A stretch of 64,000 bases of DNA from Cardiobacterium valvarum (GTDB lineage: Bacteria > Pseudomonadota > Gammaproteobacteria > Cardiobacteriales > Cardiobacteriaceae), in the NCBI RefSeq assembly GCF_900460955.1, contig NZ_UFUW01000001.1, positions 1,176,738-1,240,737 on the forward strand, in the 5' to 3' direction. The notes below the pieces were generated by a model. That model did no database searches and was not told the DNA's origin. It saw nothing but the letters and a program-made list of their open reading frames with translations. Positions 28,805 to 39,475 of this stretch are shown in pieces. Position 1 is the first letter of the stretch, and each line of letters begins with the position of its first letter. Made by a program: the position numbers and the translations under genes.

Positions 28805-30061
28805 TTAGCGGCTACGGCTGCGTTCGTTGCTGCGGCTGTTGGCCGGGATGGCGGCGGCAGGGGTTTTGCCGGTCGTACTGTTGCTGTTTGCCGGAGCGGG
28901 GGTGGTATTGGTGCTGTCTTGTGCCGCGAGTTGTGGTGGGGTGACGGTGGCAGGTGCGCCGCCGAGGTTGATGATGGGGCGGCTGTTGTCAGCGTCAATC
29001 AGCACTTTGTTGCTTTGCGCGTAGATGCCCGCCATGGTGTCAAGGTAGAGGCGCTCGCGCATGACGGCGGGATTTTCGCGGTAGGCGGCGAGCAGGTTGT
29101 TGAAACGGCTGCTGTCGGCAGTAGCGCGGGCTAGGGTTTCGGCTTTGTAGGCCTGTGCTGCCTGGACAAGGCGTTTGGCCTCACCGCGTGCGACGGGGAT
29201 GCGTTCGCGGGCGTAGGCTTCGGCTTCTAGGCCGAGGCGTTCTTCGTCTTCACGGGCACGAACGGCGTCTTCGAAGGCGTCCTGCACTTCGACCGGTGCA
29301 CGCGCGTCTTGCAGTTCGAAGGCGACGATTTCAAAGCCGAGGTCATACTGGATGAGGGTTTTATCAATGATTTGTTTGGCTTCTTGCGGCCACTCGCCGC
29401 GCTTGTCAATGAGGATGTCATCGACGGTATTGCTGCCAACGACTTCGCGGATGGCCGAGATGACGATGTCGCGCAGCACTTCTTCGGGCTGGTTGGCCTG
29501 GAAGAGGTAGTTTTTCGCGTCGCGGATGCGGTATTGCACGGCAGCGCCGATTTCGACGATGTTTTCGTCGCTGGTCAGCATTTGTCCGTTGCGCTGGTTG
29601 CTGGTGCTGATGCGGCCGCTCTGGCTTTTGAGTTCGCCGACTTTCATTGACGAGATGGAGGTTACATCCACTTTGGTAACCTGACCGAAGGGGGTGGGGA
29701 AATGCCAGTTGAGGCCGGCTTTGGTGGTGCGAGTGTAGCGGCCAAGGAAGGTTTCCACGCCGTTTTCGCGTTCGCGTACGGTATAGACGCCGCTGGCCAG
29801 CCAGATGCAGAGGAAGGCGGCGGTGATGAGCGTGATGAGTTTTACGGGCAGGTGCAGCGGGGCGCGGCTACTGCTGCCGTTGCCGCTATTGTTATTGCCC
29901 CGGTTTGGTCGACGGCCGATGAGTCTGCTGAAAAATTCGTCAAGATCCGGCGGCTGGTCGTTGTTTTTTTTATCCGGTTCGTTGTTGTTGCCCCAAGGGT
30001 CTTGCGCCATGGCGAGGGGGCGGGTGTGTTTTTTGAGCAGGCTGCTGATGAGGATGAACAT
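28805..30061 (-). CDS. hflK: HflK, SPFH/band 7 regulator of FtsH
   Basis: 418 residues from ATG 30061, which has AGGA upstream; ATG 30010 (MAQDPWGNN) is closer to the usual HflK start and cannot be excluded. Gly/Asn/Asp-rich N-terminus with DPWG, one membrane helix (about 75-95), SPFH domain with VRERENGVETFLGRY, and a coiled-coil region near 260-300. The last 60 residues are Thr/Ser/Asn-rich. Six bases separate it from hflX. Confidence 0.93.
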   Translation of the reverse strand: MFILISSLLKKHTRPLAMAQDPWGNNNEPDKKNNDQPPDLDEFFSRLIGRRPNRGNNNSGNGSSSRAPLHLPVKLITLITAAFLCIWLASGVYTVRERENGVETFLGRYTRTTKAGLNWHFPTPFGQVTKVDVTSISSMKVGELKSQSGRISTSNQRNGQMLTSDENIVEIGAAVQYRIRDAKNYLFQANQPEEVLRDIVISAIREVVGSNTVDDILIDKRGEWPQEAKQIIDKTLIQYDLGFEIVAFELQDARAPVEVQDAFEDAVRAREDEERLGLEAEAYARERIPVARGEAKRLVQAAQAYKAETLARATADSSRFNNLLAAYRENPAVMRERLYLDTMAGIYAQSNKVLIDADNSRPIINLGGAPATVTPPQLAAQDSTNTTPAPANSNSTTGKTPAAAIPANSRSNERSRSR

Positions 30062-30067
30062 GAGGTG

Positions 30068-31363
30068 TTATTCCTGGTCGTCTGTCTGGGTTTGTAGGTC
30101 AAGGCGGCGATTATACTGTGATTGTATTTGCTGATAGCGCTTTTCCCGCAGGGTGATGTGCAGCCATTGGCTGCCGTCCGCAGCGATGCGTTCTTCGCTG
30201 ACAGCGTGTTCGGCGTAGAGGGCAGAACGCAGGGCACCTTCGTGCGGGGCGAGGTGCAGCCAGCCGTTTTTCTGGTCGCGGTTGAAGTAGGCGACGATGG
30301 CGTCAGTAAGCAGCCCCACGCCTGCGCCGGTGAGCGCCGAGACGAAAACGGCTTCCGCCATGCCGCCGGCACCGGTTCTGATGTAGGGCGCTTCGCCGCG
30401 CAGGTCGATTTTGTTGTACACGCGCAGGGTCGGCACGTCGTCCGCTTCGATGCTTTTCAGGACGTCCATCACCACTTCTTCACGTTCGAGATGGTGCGGA
30501 TCGGCTACGTCAATAACATGCAGCAGCAGGTCGGCGCGCGCGGTTTCTTCCAGGGTGGCCGAGAAGGCGGCGACGAGTTCGTGCGGCAGGTCGCTGACGA
30601 AGCCGACGGTGTCGGCCATGAGAATGGTCTGTCCGCCCGCCTGTTTGAGGCGGCGCCAGGTCGGGTCAAGGGTGGCGAAGAGTTGGTCCTGCGCGTACAC
30701 ATCCGCTTCGGTCAGCATATTAAAGAGGGTGGATTTGCCGGAGTTGGTGTAGCCCGCTAGTGCCACGGTCGGCATGTCGCGGCGGATGCGCGCCTTGCGG
30801 TTTTCTTCGCGCTGTTTTTGCACTTTGTCGAGGCGGCGTTGCAATTGCTTGATGCGGGCAGCAAGCAGACGGCGGTCGGTTTCGAGCTGGGTTTCGCCGG
30901 GGCCGCGCAGGCCGATGCCGCCTTTTTGCCGCTCCAAGTGCGTCCAGCCGCGCACCAGGCGGGTGGCAAGGTGGTTCAGCTGGGCGAGTTCGACTTGCAG
31001 TTTGCCTTCGTGGCTGCGGGCGCGCTGCGCGAAGATGTCGAGCACCAGACCGCTGCGGTCAAGCACACGTGTGTTGCACAGTTTTTCGAGGTTGCGCTCC
31101 TGCGAGGGAGAAAGCGGGGCGTTGACGATGATGAGTTCGATGTCATGCGCTTTTACCGCTGTGGCCAGGGCTTCTGCCTGACCACGGCCAATGTAGTAGC
31201 GCGGCTCGACTTCGCCCCGGCTGAAGCGCTCGGCGAGGATGATTTGTGCGCCGGCAGAAAGGGCGAGTTGGTGAAATTCTTCTTCGACGGCGGCATCGGG
31301 GATGCAGTTGATGTCCACCTGGACGAGGGCGGCGCGTTCGCCGCTTTTCGGCCGTTCAAACAA
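30068..31363 (-). CDS. hflX: GTPase HflX
   Basis: 431 residues. Ribosome-associated GTPase that splits stalled 70S ribosomes. N-terminal domain and a coiled coil (RRLDKVQKQREENRKAR, about 165-181), then the GTPase: GYTNSGKSTLFNML (P loop), DTVGFVSDLPHELVAAF (switch II) and NKID. The C-terminus ends with a Gln/Asp-rich tail. Lies between hfq and hflK as in E. coli. Confidence 0.95.
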   Translation of the reverse strand: MFERPKSGERAALVQVDINCIPDAAVEEEFHQLALSAGAQIILAERFSRGEVEPRYYIGRGQAEALATAVKAHDIELIIVNAPLSPSQERNLEKLCNTRVLDRSGLVLDIFAQRARSHEGKLQVELAQLNHLATRLVRGWTHLERQKGGIGLRGPGETQLETDRRLLAARIKQLQRRLDKVQKQREENRKARIRRDMPTVALAGYTNSGKSTLFNMLTEADVYAQDQLFATLDPTWRRLKQAGGQTILMADTVGFVSDLPHELVAAFSATLEETARADLLLHVIDVADPHHLEREEVVMDVLKSIEADDVPTLRVYNKIDLRGEAPYIRTGAGGMAEAVFVSALTGAGVGLLTDAIVAYFNRDQKNGWLHLAPHEGALRSALYAEHAVSEERIAADGSQWLHITLREKRYQQIQSQYNRRLDLQTQTDDQE

Positions 31364-31414
31364 AACGCGCCTCCCGTGGGACGGAAAGCGCGGTGCTGTG
31401 TGGTTGATGCATTA

Positions 31415-31723
31415 TTAATACAGCGGATCGCTACTCGGACGGGTGGCTTCTGCCGGGGCAGCGGCGTGCTCGCCGTCTTGTTGTTGTTCCTCGCCTTCTT
31501 CGCCTTCGCCGGGGATGCGCACGTTGCGTGCCGGAACGATGGTCGAGATGGCGTGTTTGTAAACCATCTGTGAGATGTTGTTACGCAGCAGAAGGACGAA
31601 GGCGTCAAACGATTCGATTTGTCCCTGAAGTTTGATGCCGTTGACCAGATATACGGATACCGGGATGCGTTCTTTGCGCAGGGCATTGAGGTAAGGGTCT
31701 TGCAGGGATTGGGATTTACTCAT
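31415..31723 (-). CDS. hfq: RNA chaperone Hfq
   Basis: 102 residues from ATG 31723 (CGGAG upstream); the longer upstream extension is not Hfq-like. The Sm core ([20 protein letters not shown], then FDAFVLLLR, and [10 protein letters not shown] as Sm2) is near-canonical. Hexamer that pairs small RNAs with mRNAs. The tail is acidic and Gln/Ala-rich. Upstream miaA, which precedes hfq in many relatives, is absent; an oppositely functioning helicase gene lies there instead. Confidence 0.96.
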   Translation of the reverse strand: MSKSQSLQDPYLNALRKERIPVSVYLVNGIKLQGQIESFDAFVLLLRNNISQMVYKHAISTIVPARNVRIPGEGEEGEEQQQDGEHAAAPAEATRPSSDPLY

Positions 31724-31815
31724 TGTTGTTGTGCTCCGAAAGGTTTGTAGAAACACCGGCTGGCGGTGCGCGCGCAATGTATCACACTTCACCCGCCACC
31801 CGCGCTTTTTGTCGC

Positions 31816-34644
31816 CTATGTGATACGCCAGCGCAGGGTGAAAAGCGGTTTGTTTGTCACGCTTTGTTGCAGGCGTTTGCGGATGTCGTCAATCAGCGCA
31901 TCGCGCCGTGCCGAGATGTCGTCTTCCACTTCATCAATCTCCCGCCGCTGGCGTTTCCGCTGCTTTGTCAGCCTGCTGATAGTCTCTTCGCAGGTAAGCA
32001 GTGCCTCGTCTGTTGTCGCCTGGCGTTTGTCGCGCTGCGCCTGGTTGATTTGCTGTGTTGTTTCTTCGATGGCGTGTTGGGCCGCATCAATTTTGTCTTG
32101 CGCCCAGCGGTCTATCCGCTCGCTTTCCTGCTGCCACAGGGCATGATTGCGCGCCCGTTCTGCTTCTTTGGCGGCAGCAATGCGGGTTTCCGCCGCCTGG
32201 GCGAGGGCAGCAGGGGGGATAACCGGGGCACCGCTTTCTACGCGGGCACCCAGTGACAGCAGTTTGCGGCAGAAATCGTCATCCAGTGCTTCGTCATGAT
32301 CGTTGCAGGCGGTGAAGAGCAGGGTGGCGAAGTCATCGGCGTCGTTATGAAAACGCAGCTTGTCGAGGCGCAGCCAGCCGCTTTGTCCGACCGCCGCGGC
32401 GAGGACGCTGATTTGCGTGCGCTGGCCGCTGTAATCGAAGGTTATGCTCACGTCAGGTGTCGTTGCCTGCACACTCTGCCGGATACACCACAGGCCAAGC
32501 GGATGACCGGGGCGGTAGTCGTGGCAACGCCGCTTCTTGTCGCTATCGCGCAGCAGGCGGTATTCGCCAGCGGCAATATCCGGCGACGGTGGCCGGTGCA
32601 GGGTGAAGCGGTAATGCTGTTCGTCGAAATCGGCACGACCGGCAAGCGCGTAGTGCGTTAGCCGCCAGAACCAGGCGGTGATTTTGTCCAGCCAGGCATC
32701 ACGGCGTAGTTTGAGGCGCTCGTGTACGTCCACATCAAAATTGTCCAGCAACTTGTCCTGCGTTGCGGCGAGTGTCCGGCTGATTTCATCTTCCAGTTCG
32801 CGCTGCAAATCGTCGAAGGCGCGCGCAATCTCGGCAGGGCTGCGGCACCGGTCGTAAATGGCGGCAATCCGCTGTTCCAGGTCAATGCCCGCTTCAATCT
32901 TGCCGAGGATGTCATCGGAAGCGCCAAACACCCCGCTGAAGAGGCGGAATTTGTCGCTCAACAGTTCCAGTACGCGGCGGTCGGCCTCATTGCGCTCGTT
33001 GAGGAAATTGATGACGACCACATCGAACTGCTGCCCGTAGCGGTGGCAGCGGCCAATCCGCTGCTCGATGCGTTGCGGATTCCACGGCAGGTCGTAATTG
33101 ATGACCAGCGAGCAGAATTGCAGGTTGACGCCCTCAGCGGCAGCTTCGGTGGCAATCATCACCTGCGCTTCGTCGCGGAAACAGTCGATCAGCGCGCTGC
33201 GCCTATCCACCTGCGGTGAGCCGCTGATGCGGTCGCTGCCGGCGTATGCCGCCTTCCAGCGCTCATAGACGGCAGTCGCGGCGGCATCATTGTTCTCGCC
33301 GGAAAACATCACTGCCGCATAACCCGCTTGTTGCAGGAAATCGAACAAAAATTGCTGCGTGCGCCGCGATTCCGTGAAGACCAGCGCCTTGTGCGGCGCG
33401 CCCAGCCTGTCCATTTCCGCAAAGCCGAGCTGCAAGGCATCCAGCAGAGCCAACGCCTTGCTGTCCACAGTGAGCGCCTGTGCCGCCGCGATAAAGCCGT
33501 CCAGCTCAGCAATCTCGGCAGCCAGCGCCTGATGATCGATGACCTCAACGGTATTCGCCTCCGTTTCCGCCGCCTCTTCGACTACCTCCGCATAATCGCT
33601 GCCCCAGTCCGCCGCCGCGAGCAAATCCGCCGTTTCCGCACCAAGCTGCCGTTTACGCAAGCGTTCGCGGATGACCGTCAGCGTCGCTGCGACCGCCTGC
33701 GGGCTGGAAGCGAGCAGCTTACGCAGAATCAGCCCGGTCAAATGCCGCTGCTGCTTCGGCAGGGCATACGAATGCCCGCGTTGCAAAAAGGCAGAGATCC
33801 GCTCATAGAGTGCCCGCTCCGCGTCGGTTGGGGTAAAGCGCTGCGTCAGGGCATGCCGCTCGGTGTAGCGCACATATTCCAGTACATCGCGGCGCAGTGT
33901 GCGCTTGACGAAAGAAGCGAGGCGTGCCTTGAGCGCTGCCGTATCCGGCTGCTGGACAAAACTCTTGCGAAAGGACTTCTCGTCGCCGAACAAGTGCTCG
34001 TCCAGCAGCGTGGACAGCCCGTACAGTTCCATCAGCGAATTTTGCAACGGCGTCGCGGTGAGCAGCAGTTTCTGCCGCCCGGCAAAAGCGCGGCGCAAAG
34101 CCTGCCCGCTGCGGTTACTGCGCTGGTGTGCATTGCGCAGCTTGTGCGCCTCATCCAGTACGACCATATCCCAAGCCTCGGCAAGAAACGCCTCCTCGTG
34201 CTTGACCACAAACGGATACGACACCACCACGACAGCCTGGCCTGCCTGCGCGCGCAAAAACGCCGCCGCAGAAAGGCCGCTCTTGCGCAGCACTGTCGCA
34301 TCCGCAATCAGGGCGGGCAGGGCGAATTTGTCGGCCATCTCCTGCGCCCACTGCTTGCGCAGACTGGCGGGACAGACCACCAGCAAACGCCGCTTGCGCT
34401 CCGCCCACAACTGACACAACACCAACCCCGCCTCAATCGTTTTGCCGAGACCGACCTCATCGGCGAGCAACACCCCCTGTTGCAATGGGTTCTGCAGCGC
34501 AAACAGCGCGGCATCAATCTGGTGCGGGTTCAATTCCACCCGCGTATCGAGCAGCGAATGTGACAGGCGCCCCAAGGCCTCATCCGCGCGGCGGCACAAC
34601 AATTCCTCGGCACAATAACGCGCCTGATGCGGCGTAACCTTCAT
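31816..34644 (-). CDS. SNF2-family helicase associated with the restriction-modification system
   Basis: 942 residues. SF2 DNA translocase: [15 protein letters not shown] (Walker A, about 60-74), [11 protein letters not shown] (162-172), LLTATPLQN, and the second RecA domain with [24 protein letters not shown] and [11 protein letters not shown]. The C-terminal ~120 residues are a charged coiled coil. Its start overlaps the res stop by four bases, so it is part of the type III-like system and is not RapA, despite the shared fold. Such helicases accompany several defence systems; the role here is inferred. Confidence 0.8.
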   Translation of the reverse strand: MKVTPHQARYCAEELLCRRADEALGRLSHSLLDTRVELNPHQIDAALFALQNPLQQGVLLADEVGLGKTIEAGLVLCQLWAERKRRLLVVCPASLRKQWAQEMADKFALPALIADATVLRKSGLSAAAFLRAQAGQAVVVVSYPFVVKHEEAFLAEAWDMVVLDEAHKLRNAHQRSNRSGQALRRAFAGRQKLLLTATPLQNSLMELYGLSTLLDEHLFGDEKSFRKSFVQQPDTAALKARLASFVKRTLRRDVLEYVRYTERHALTQRFTPTDAERALYERISAFLQRGHSYALPKQQRHLTGLILRKLLASSPQAVAATLTVIRERLRKRQLGAETADLLAAADWGSDYAEVVEEAAETEANTVEVIDHQALAAEIAELDGFIAAAQALTVDSKALALLDALQLGFAEMDRLGAPHKALVFTESRRTQQFLFDFLQQAGYAAVMFSGENNDAAATAVYERWKAAYAGSDRISGSPQVDRRSALIDCFRDEAQVMIATEAAAEGVNLQFCSLVINYDLPWNPQRIEQRIGRCHRYGQQFDVVVINFLNERNEADRRVLELLSDKFRLFSGVFGASDDILGKIEAGIDLEQRIAAIYDRCRSPAEIARAFDDLQRELEDEISRTLAATQDKLLDNFDVDVHERLKLRRDAWLDKITAWFWRLTHYALAGRADFDEQHYRFTLHRPPSPDIAAGEYRLLRDSDKKRRCHDYRPGHPLGLWCIRQSVQATTPDVSITFDYSGQRTQISVLAAAVGQSGWLRLDKLRFHNDADDFATLLFTACNDHDEALDDDFCRKLLSLGARVESGAPVIPPAALAQAAETRIAAAKEAERARNHALWQQESERIDRWAQDKIDAAQHAIEETTQQINQAQRDKRQATTDEALLTCEETISRLTKQRKRQRREIDEVEDDISARRDALIDDIRKRLQQSVTNKPLFTLRWRIT

Positions 34645-37600
34645 ACATCCTCCAGCATTAACGAAAACAGCGACGGCAGATAATCCTCGTCAGCCATAAA
34701 AAGAATATGACGTGCGCGCAACGCTTCAGCGTTGGCATCCACATTGAGCAAATCCCCAAGTGGCGTTTGCGACAAAATAAAACCGCTGAGGGAAATATCG
34801 AGCGACAAATCCCTTTCCAGACGCTTTACTTCCTCGTGCAAAGCAAATTTCGGATTATCCAGACCCAGATGACGGATACCTTTCGGGTCAACAAACGCCA
34901 GCCATTGCCGCTTCGTGTTATTCCTATCCACCAGCCACAATAAAAAATCGGGATAAAAATTTCCGGCGAGGGCAAAGCCCAATCCCTTGCTCTTATTGGC
35001 AGCATTGCGCAGCAAAAACAAATCGCGCCCGCCTGCCCAATCGCGCAACTGCCCCGCTTTATGCGCCTTTTGCAAATCCCGGACAAAGTTGATTTCACTG
35101 TCGGCATTCAGCAGCAGCGGCTTCATCTTGATGGGCAGCGATTCGTCCCCCTGCAACACCATCAGCGGATAAAACAAATGCGGCGGGAAACAAATCGCTT
35201 CAATACACTCGCTGGGCGATTGCCACCGCATCGCTTGCTGCAAATCCCCCGCTTCCACGATAGCCTTCAATTCCAGCAGACGCCGCTCATAAACGCCGCC
35301 ATCATCGCCGGGCTCAATTTCAAACTGATAACTGTCGGAAAACGCACCCTGCGAGGCATCAACCGTCGCTAATTCATAAAACTGCCCCTCGTACGCTGCT
35401 TTCAAGCGGCTATAAAAACGCTCCATATAGAGACACAACAATTCCACCAGCAAATCCTGCTGCTTTTGCACGGCGGCAAACGAATGCACCGCCAATTCCG
35501 ATGGCGGGATATACAGCTTGTACCAGTCATTGCCTTCCGCAAATGCGCGCAGACGGGACTTGTCCAGGCGCAGATTGCTCCAGGTGCGCGCCAGCTTGTA
35601 TTCCAGCAATTGCAAATACACCGCCTCCCAGTCAAAAGCAGGGAAGAGGCGGCTATCGAGCTTTTGCGGTTCACGCTGTTGCCGCGCGGCAGCGGCTTCA
35701 TCTGCCGTGCCGGACATCGCCTGCACACGCGGATAAGCATCCAGCACGGCCTCTATTTCCTTGATTCTTCCCTGCCATTTCTCTGGCACCTCAAACAGCG
35801 GCACCATTTCCTGCCGCTTGAAACCCAACTTCTGATTGTCCTTGTAGCCGTCTTTCAGTTGCAGCGTTTGCAACGGCACAGCGGGCAAATTGGGCTGCAC
35901 CTTGAAATCCAGCGTCAGCACCTCGTCCGGCGGGGTGATGCCTTCGCCGCGCAAATATTCCTTAAACTGCTTCATATAGTCGGCATTGACCGCAAAAATA
36001 TTCAGCGTTTCCAGCTTGTCCAGATGCAAGCCTTTGGGGCGTTCATGCGGCAGCGAGCGTTTCAGCGAAAAACCGCGCCCTTTCAGACGCACACCGCGCC
36101 CGAAGAGCTGGATAATCTGCGTCCCTTCCGACTTGCCCATATTGAGCAGCCCCATCGTGGCAACGCGCCAGCTCGACCACCCCTCGCTGAACTTGCGCGA
36201 GCCAATCAGCACCTTGATTTCACTATTGCGCTTATTAATGTCACTAAACAGACTTTCCCCGAATTCATCGCTGCGACAAAGAAACGCTGCATTGCCCTGT
36301 GCCGTTTTGAAAAAATCAGCAGCCTTGCCGATATTAATCACGCCGAATGGCTTGGCATTGCCGACAGAGAGTGCCAATTCCCCATCCGTTTTCTTTAATA
36401 ACGACACCGTCAACTGCCCGCCGGATTCATTCCCGAACAAGCGGCGCAGAATGTCGGTATATAACGCCGCTTCCTTGCCGATAAAATCCGCCAATGGCAC
36501 AAAACGGCGGGCAAACAAATTATTGCCCGCCTTATTCACAATCTGCGCCCTGTCGGCCAATAAATCCTGTAGCCACGGTAAAACCCTCGCCCGCTCCCGC
36601 AAAAAGAAAGCCAGAAAATCCAGCACCTGAAAAATATCGCTGTTTTCATCGTTTACCTTATAGCCGACAAAAATCCACAACGGCGGTGCCAGATTCCATT
36701 CATCCAGCAATTTCCCCCCCTGTTCAAACAAATAAATTTGCTGATAAAAAGCGAGCAGACAAGCGGTGAAATACAAGCGGTCATGCCGCGCATAATCCGC
36801 CGCCTCCATATTGAGAATCAGGCTTTCCTTGCCATAACCATCGGCATAAAAGAACTTGTAGGAATAATCGAAAAGCACCGCTTTGGCATATACCTCAAAT
36901 AACGCATCCTGCCGCGCTTCCGCCTTTTCAGCGGTGCTTAACGCCAATTGCGCTTGCTGCGCGTCATCCAGTTTTTTCAGCGAACCGGTGCCGAACATCC
37001 ATTTGGCTTTCTTCTTCCGCATATCCTCTTCCTGCGCGGCAACCGTTTTACCTTTGGCGACCGCCTGCCCGAACGTTGCCGAATACTCGAAGGCAAAGCC
37101 GCTGCCGATTAACGCCTCGCGCCGCTGCATCCAGGCCTCGCCGGAAGTACCGCGATGCCCTTCATCAACCAGCACCAGATTGCGGCCGGCAAAAGCCTCA
37201 ACCGCGACCGTCTTCTCGCGCCCGCTTTCCGCCAGCTTGTTGATATCAATCACCTCAATATCAAACACACTGCCGCTTTTGCTTTTGTTCTTGTCAAAGA
37301 GCACGCCGTTCAGACCGGATAACGTCAATTCCTCAACGTGTTGCCGGCTCAATCCTTCATTTGGGGTGAGGATAATGGTTTTATCCATCTTGCCCTGACA
37401 ATAATGACGGAATTGCAGAATATTGACGTGCATTAATAGCGTCTTGCCACTGCCGGTGGCATTCCAAAACGCAATCCTGTTCAAATCCTCAGCAATACAC
37501 GGCTGCAATTCCCTGCTTTCCTTTTCCTGCCGATAACGCAGCAAGGTGTCATTCAGCGCTGCCAATAATTCCTCACGGCGGTTGAAATACCGGTCCAGAT

Positions 37601-37922
37601 AAATCTCGGTGAAAAGCAGCGACAAATACTGAAAATACTTCATCTGCAATACATACCCTTCCTGACGATTACGCCGTGCGGTAATACGTCGCCAATGGGC
37701 GATGATATGCAAATCATAACGGCGCAAATCATGCACCGGCAAAGCGTCCGTATGAAAAATGCTGTTATTCAACTGCTCGAAAAACCGTGTCTGCCCCGTT
37801 TCTTCATCGATACCGACAAAACGGTCATCACCCAAACGTTCCTTGAAAGTATGCAAATCTCGCTGATTAAAAAGAGAAAGCGACCAACGGTTGATAATCA
37901 AATGCTCATGAAAATTTGCCAT
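34641..37922 (-). CDS. res: Type III-like restriction enzyme, Res subunit
   Basis: 1093 residues from ATG 37922, with GGAGG 7 bases upstream. Helicase motifs: FWNATGSGKTLLMHVN (Walker A, about 153-168), LVDEGHRGTSGE (Walker B), SATFGQAV, and QLFGRGVRLKGRG (motif VI). Near the C-terminus FYPDFLLWLVD and LAFVDPKGIRH give a PD-(D/E)XK-type endonuclease. Acts with Mod to translocate on and cut DNA lacking methylation. Mod is separated from it by a REP/transposase island. If Mod is off, Res alone should be inactive, as in known type III systems. Confidence 0.82.
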   Translation of the reverse strand: MANFHEHLIINRWSLSLFNQRDLHTFKERLGDDRFVGIDEETGQTRFFEQLNNSIFHTDALPVHDLRRYDLHIIAHWRRITARRNRQEGYVLQMKYFQYLSLLFTEIYLDRYFNRREELLAALNDTLLRYRQEKESRELQPCIAEDLNRIAFWNATGSGKTLLMHVNILQFRHYCQGKMDKTIILTPNEGLSRQHVEELTLSGLNGVLFDKNKSKSGSVFDIEVIDINKLAESGREKTVAVEAFAGRNLVLVDEGHRGTSGEAWMQRREALIGSGFAFEYSATFGQAVAKGKTVAAQEEDMRKKKAKWMFGTGSLKKLDDAQQAQLALSTAEKAEARQDALFEVYAKAVLFDYSYKFFYADGYGKESLILNMEAADYARHDRLYFTACLLAFYQQIYLFEQGGKLLDEWNLAPPLWIFVGYKVNDENSDIFQVLDFLAFFLRERARVLPWLQDLLADRAQIVNKAGNNLFARRFVPLADFIGKEAALYTDILRRLFGNESGGQLTVSLLKKTDGELALSVGNAKPFGVINIGKAADFFKTAQGNAAFLCRSDEFGESLFSDINKRNSEIKVLIGSRKFSEGWSSWRVATMGLLNMGKSEGTQIIQLFGRGVRLKGRGFSLKRSLPHERPKGLHLDKLETLNIFAVNADYMKQFKEYLRGEGITPPDEVLTLDFKVQPNLPAVPLQTLQLKDGYKDNQKLGFKRQEMVPLFEVPEKWQGRIKEIEAVLDAYPRVQAMSGTADEAAAARQQREPQKLDSRLFPAFDWEAVYLQLLEYKLARTWSNLRLDKSRLRAFAEGNDWYKLYIPPSELAVHSFAAVQKQQDLLVELLCLYMERFYSRLKAAYEGQFYELATVDASQGAFSDSYQFEIEPGDDGGVYERRLLELKAIVEAGDLQQAMRWQSPSECIEAICFPPHLFYPLMVLQGDESLPIKMKPLLLNADSEINFVRDLQKAHKAGQLRDWAGGRDLFLLRNAANKSKGLGFALAGNFYPDFLLWLVDRNNTKRQWLAFVDPKGIRHLGLDNPKFALHEEVKRLERDLSLDISLSGFILSQTPLGDLLNVDANAEALRARHILFMADEDYLPSLFSLMLEDV

Positions 37923-37948
37923 AAAAAATCCTCCAAAATTCATCCTGC

Positions 37949-38073
37949 CGTAGGGCAGGCTTCATCCCGCCGCAAAGGAAGCCCCACGAAGCGGAACGTA
38001 GGGCGGGCTTCAGCCCGCCGCAAAGAAAGCCCCACGAAACGGAACGTAGGGCGGGCTTCAGCCCGCCGATAAA
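37949..38073. repeat. REP array 1 (three units) between res and the REP transposase
   Basis: Three 48-base units, each with GTAGGGCGGGCTTCAGCCCG followed by CCGCAAAG-AGCCCCACGAAG. The first is variant (GGCAGGCTTCATCCCG). Confidence 0.85.
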
Positions 38074-38096
38074 CCCACATCCATTTACACCCTGCA

Positions 38097-38639
38097 TCAA
38101 TCGTCATAATCACAAAGCGCCAAAATCGTGGTATCAATATCGCCGCCCCAATACCGGGGAAAAATCCCGCGCGCCACATCACGATGAAATGACGAATAAG
38201 GCCAATCGCACACCTGGGCAACCAAACCATGCTTAACGGGGTTGTAATAGGTATAAAAAATATGATTCTGCAAATCCCGCTCGTCGCGGATGCGGTGCTC
38301 CCAAAAACGGCGCTGCCAAATACCCGCTTCCCGTTTATGCACACTCCAATCATTCGGGGCGCGCAAAAAATCAGGCAGGTGGCGAGAAAATCCGCTTTTT
38401 AACGAAGCAATCCGCCGTGAATAATCCTTGTCGCCTGCCGGAAGCTGCATGACCCAATGCAGATGATCCGGTAAAACCGTAAACGCCAAAGTCTCAAATG
38501 GATAGCGTTCTTGCGTATGACGATACGCCGTCCGCAAATCCCCGATATAGTCAATCAGGTAACGCGCCTGACGGTTTTGCAAGGCAATCGTGAAAAAATA
38601 AATCCCGCCTTGGACATAATCGCGTCGGTAATTAGGCAT
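38097..38639 (-). CDS. REP-associated tyrosine transposase (RAYT)
   Basis: 180 residues from ATG 38639; the long open frame further upstream is only REP array read in frame. Y1-type HUH enzyme: GGIYFFTIAL at the N-terminus, VLPDHLHWVMQLP with the two histidines (about 63-75), and YTYYNPVKHGLV with the catalytic Tyr (about 137-148). RAYTs cut at REP hairpins and are thought to spread them. It lies inside the densest REP cluster of the window, between mod and res. Confidence 0.88.
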   Translation of the reverse strand: MPNYRRDYVQGGIYFFTIALQNRQARYLIDYIGDLRTAYRHTQERYPFETLAFTVLPDHLHWVMQLPAGDKDYSRRIASLKSGFSRHLPDFLRAPNDWSVHKREAGIWQRRFWEHRIRDERDLQNHIFYTYYNPVKHGLVAQVCDWPYSSFHRDVARGIFPRYWGGDIDTTILALCDYDD

Positions 38640-38668
38640 AAAAGTCCTTACATAAAAAATGGGGCAAT

Positions 38669-39032
38669 ACGTCGGGCGGTATTTATCCCGCCGCAAAGAA
38701 ACATCCACGAAGCGGGACGTAGGGCGGGCTTCAGCCCGCCGCAAAGAAACGCCCGCGAAGCAGAACATAGGGCAGGCTTCAGCCCGCCGCAAAGAAACAT
38801 CCGCGAAGCAGGACGTAGGGCGGGCTTCAGCCCGCCGCAAAGAAATATCCACGAAGCGGGACGTAGGGCGGAATTCAGCCCGCCGCAAAGAACACCCCAC
38901 GAAGCGGGACGTAGGGCGGGCTTCAGCCCGCCGCAAAGGAAGCCCCACGAAGCGGAACGTAGGGCAGGCTTCAGCCCGCCGCAAAGAAACATCCGCGAAG
39001 CGGGACGTAGGGCGGGCTTCAGCCCGCCGGTG
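38669..39032. repeat. REP array 2 (eight units, 48-bp period)
   Basis: Eight units, core GTAGGGCGGGCTTCAGCCCG, spacer CAAAGAAACATCCACGAAGC. The period is a multiple of three, which produces long meaningless open frames on both strands. Confidence 0.9.
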
Positions 39033-39120
39033 AATAAATGGGCGATATCCATTTTGTCGCAAGGAGGATGCGTCTTGGTCGGGCGAGCTGTGGCTGGGTT
39101 TGTGCGCGCTGCGGTTTGGC

Positions 39121-39457
39121 GGCGGGCTGAAGCCCGCCCTACGCCCGGTATCGTGACTGAAACTGTGCGCGCTGCGGCATTGCGGCGGGCTGAAGCCCGC
39201 CCTACGCACGGTGTCGTGGCTGAAACTGTGCGCGCTGCGGTTTGGCGGCGGGCTGAAGCCCGCCCTACGCCCGCTATCGTGGCTGAAACTGTGCGCGCTG
39301 TGATATTGCGGCGGGCTGAAGCCCGCCCTACGCCCGGTGTCGTGGCTGAAACTGTGCGCGCTGCGGTTTGGCGGCGAGCTGAAGCCCGCCCTACGCCCAG
39401 TATCGTGGCTGAAACTGTGCGCGCTGCGGCATTGCGGCGGGCTGAAGCCCGCCCTAC
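39121..39457. repeat. REP array 3 (six units, 63-bp period, inverted)
   Basis: Six units of GGCGGGCTGAAGCCCGCCC with spacers such as GTGGCTGAAACTGTGCGCGC; starts at 39121, 39184, 39247, 39310, 39373 and 39436. Opposite orientation to array 2. Ends about 20 bases from the mod stop. Confidence 0.9.
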
Positions 39458-39475
39458 GGTTGTGGTGGTGTCGCA

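Noticed and set aside
31816..34644. RapA (HepA) RNA-polymerase recycling factor
   Set aside because: Shares the SNF2 core, but it is translationally coupled to res and lacks a recognisable RapA N-terminal domain.
38669..39457. Regular repeats as a CRISPR array
   Set aside because: Spacers are nearly identical between units, the repeats are palindromic REP sequences, and the adjacent gene is a RAYT transposase, not cas.
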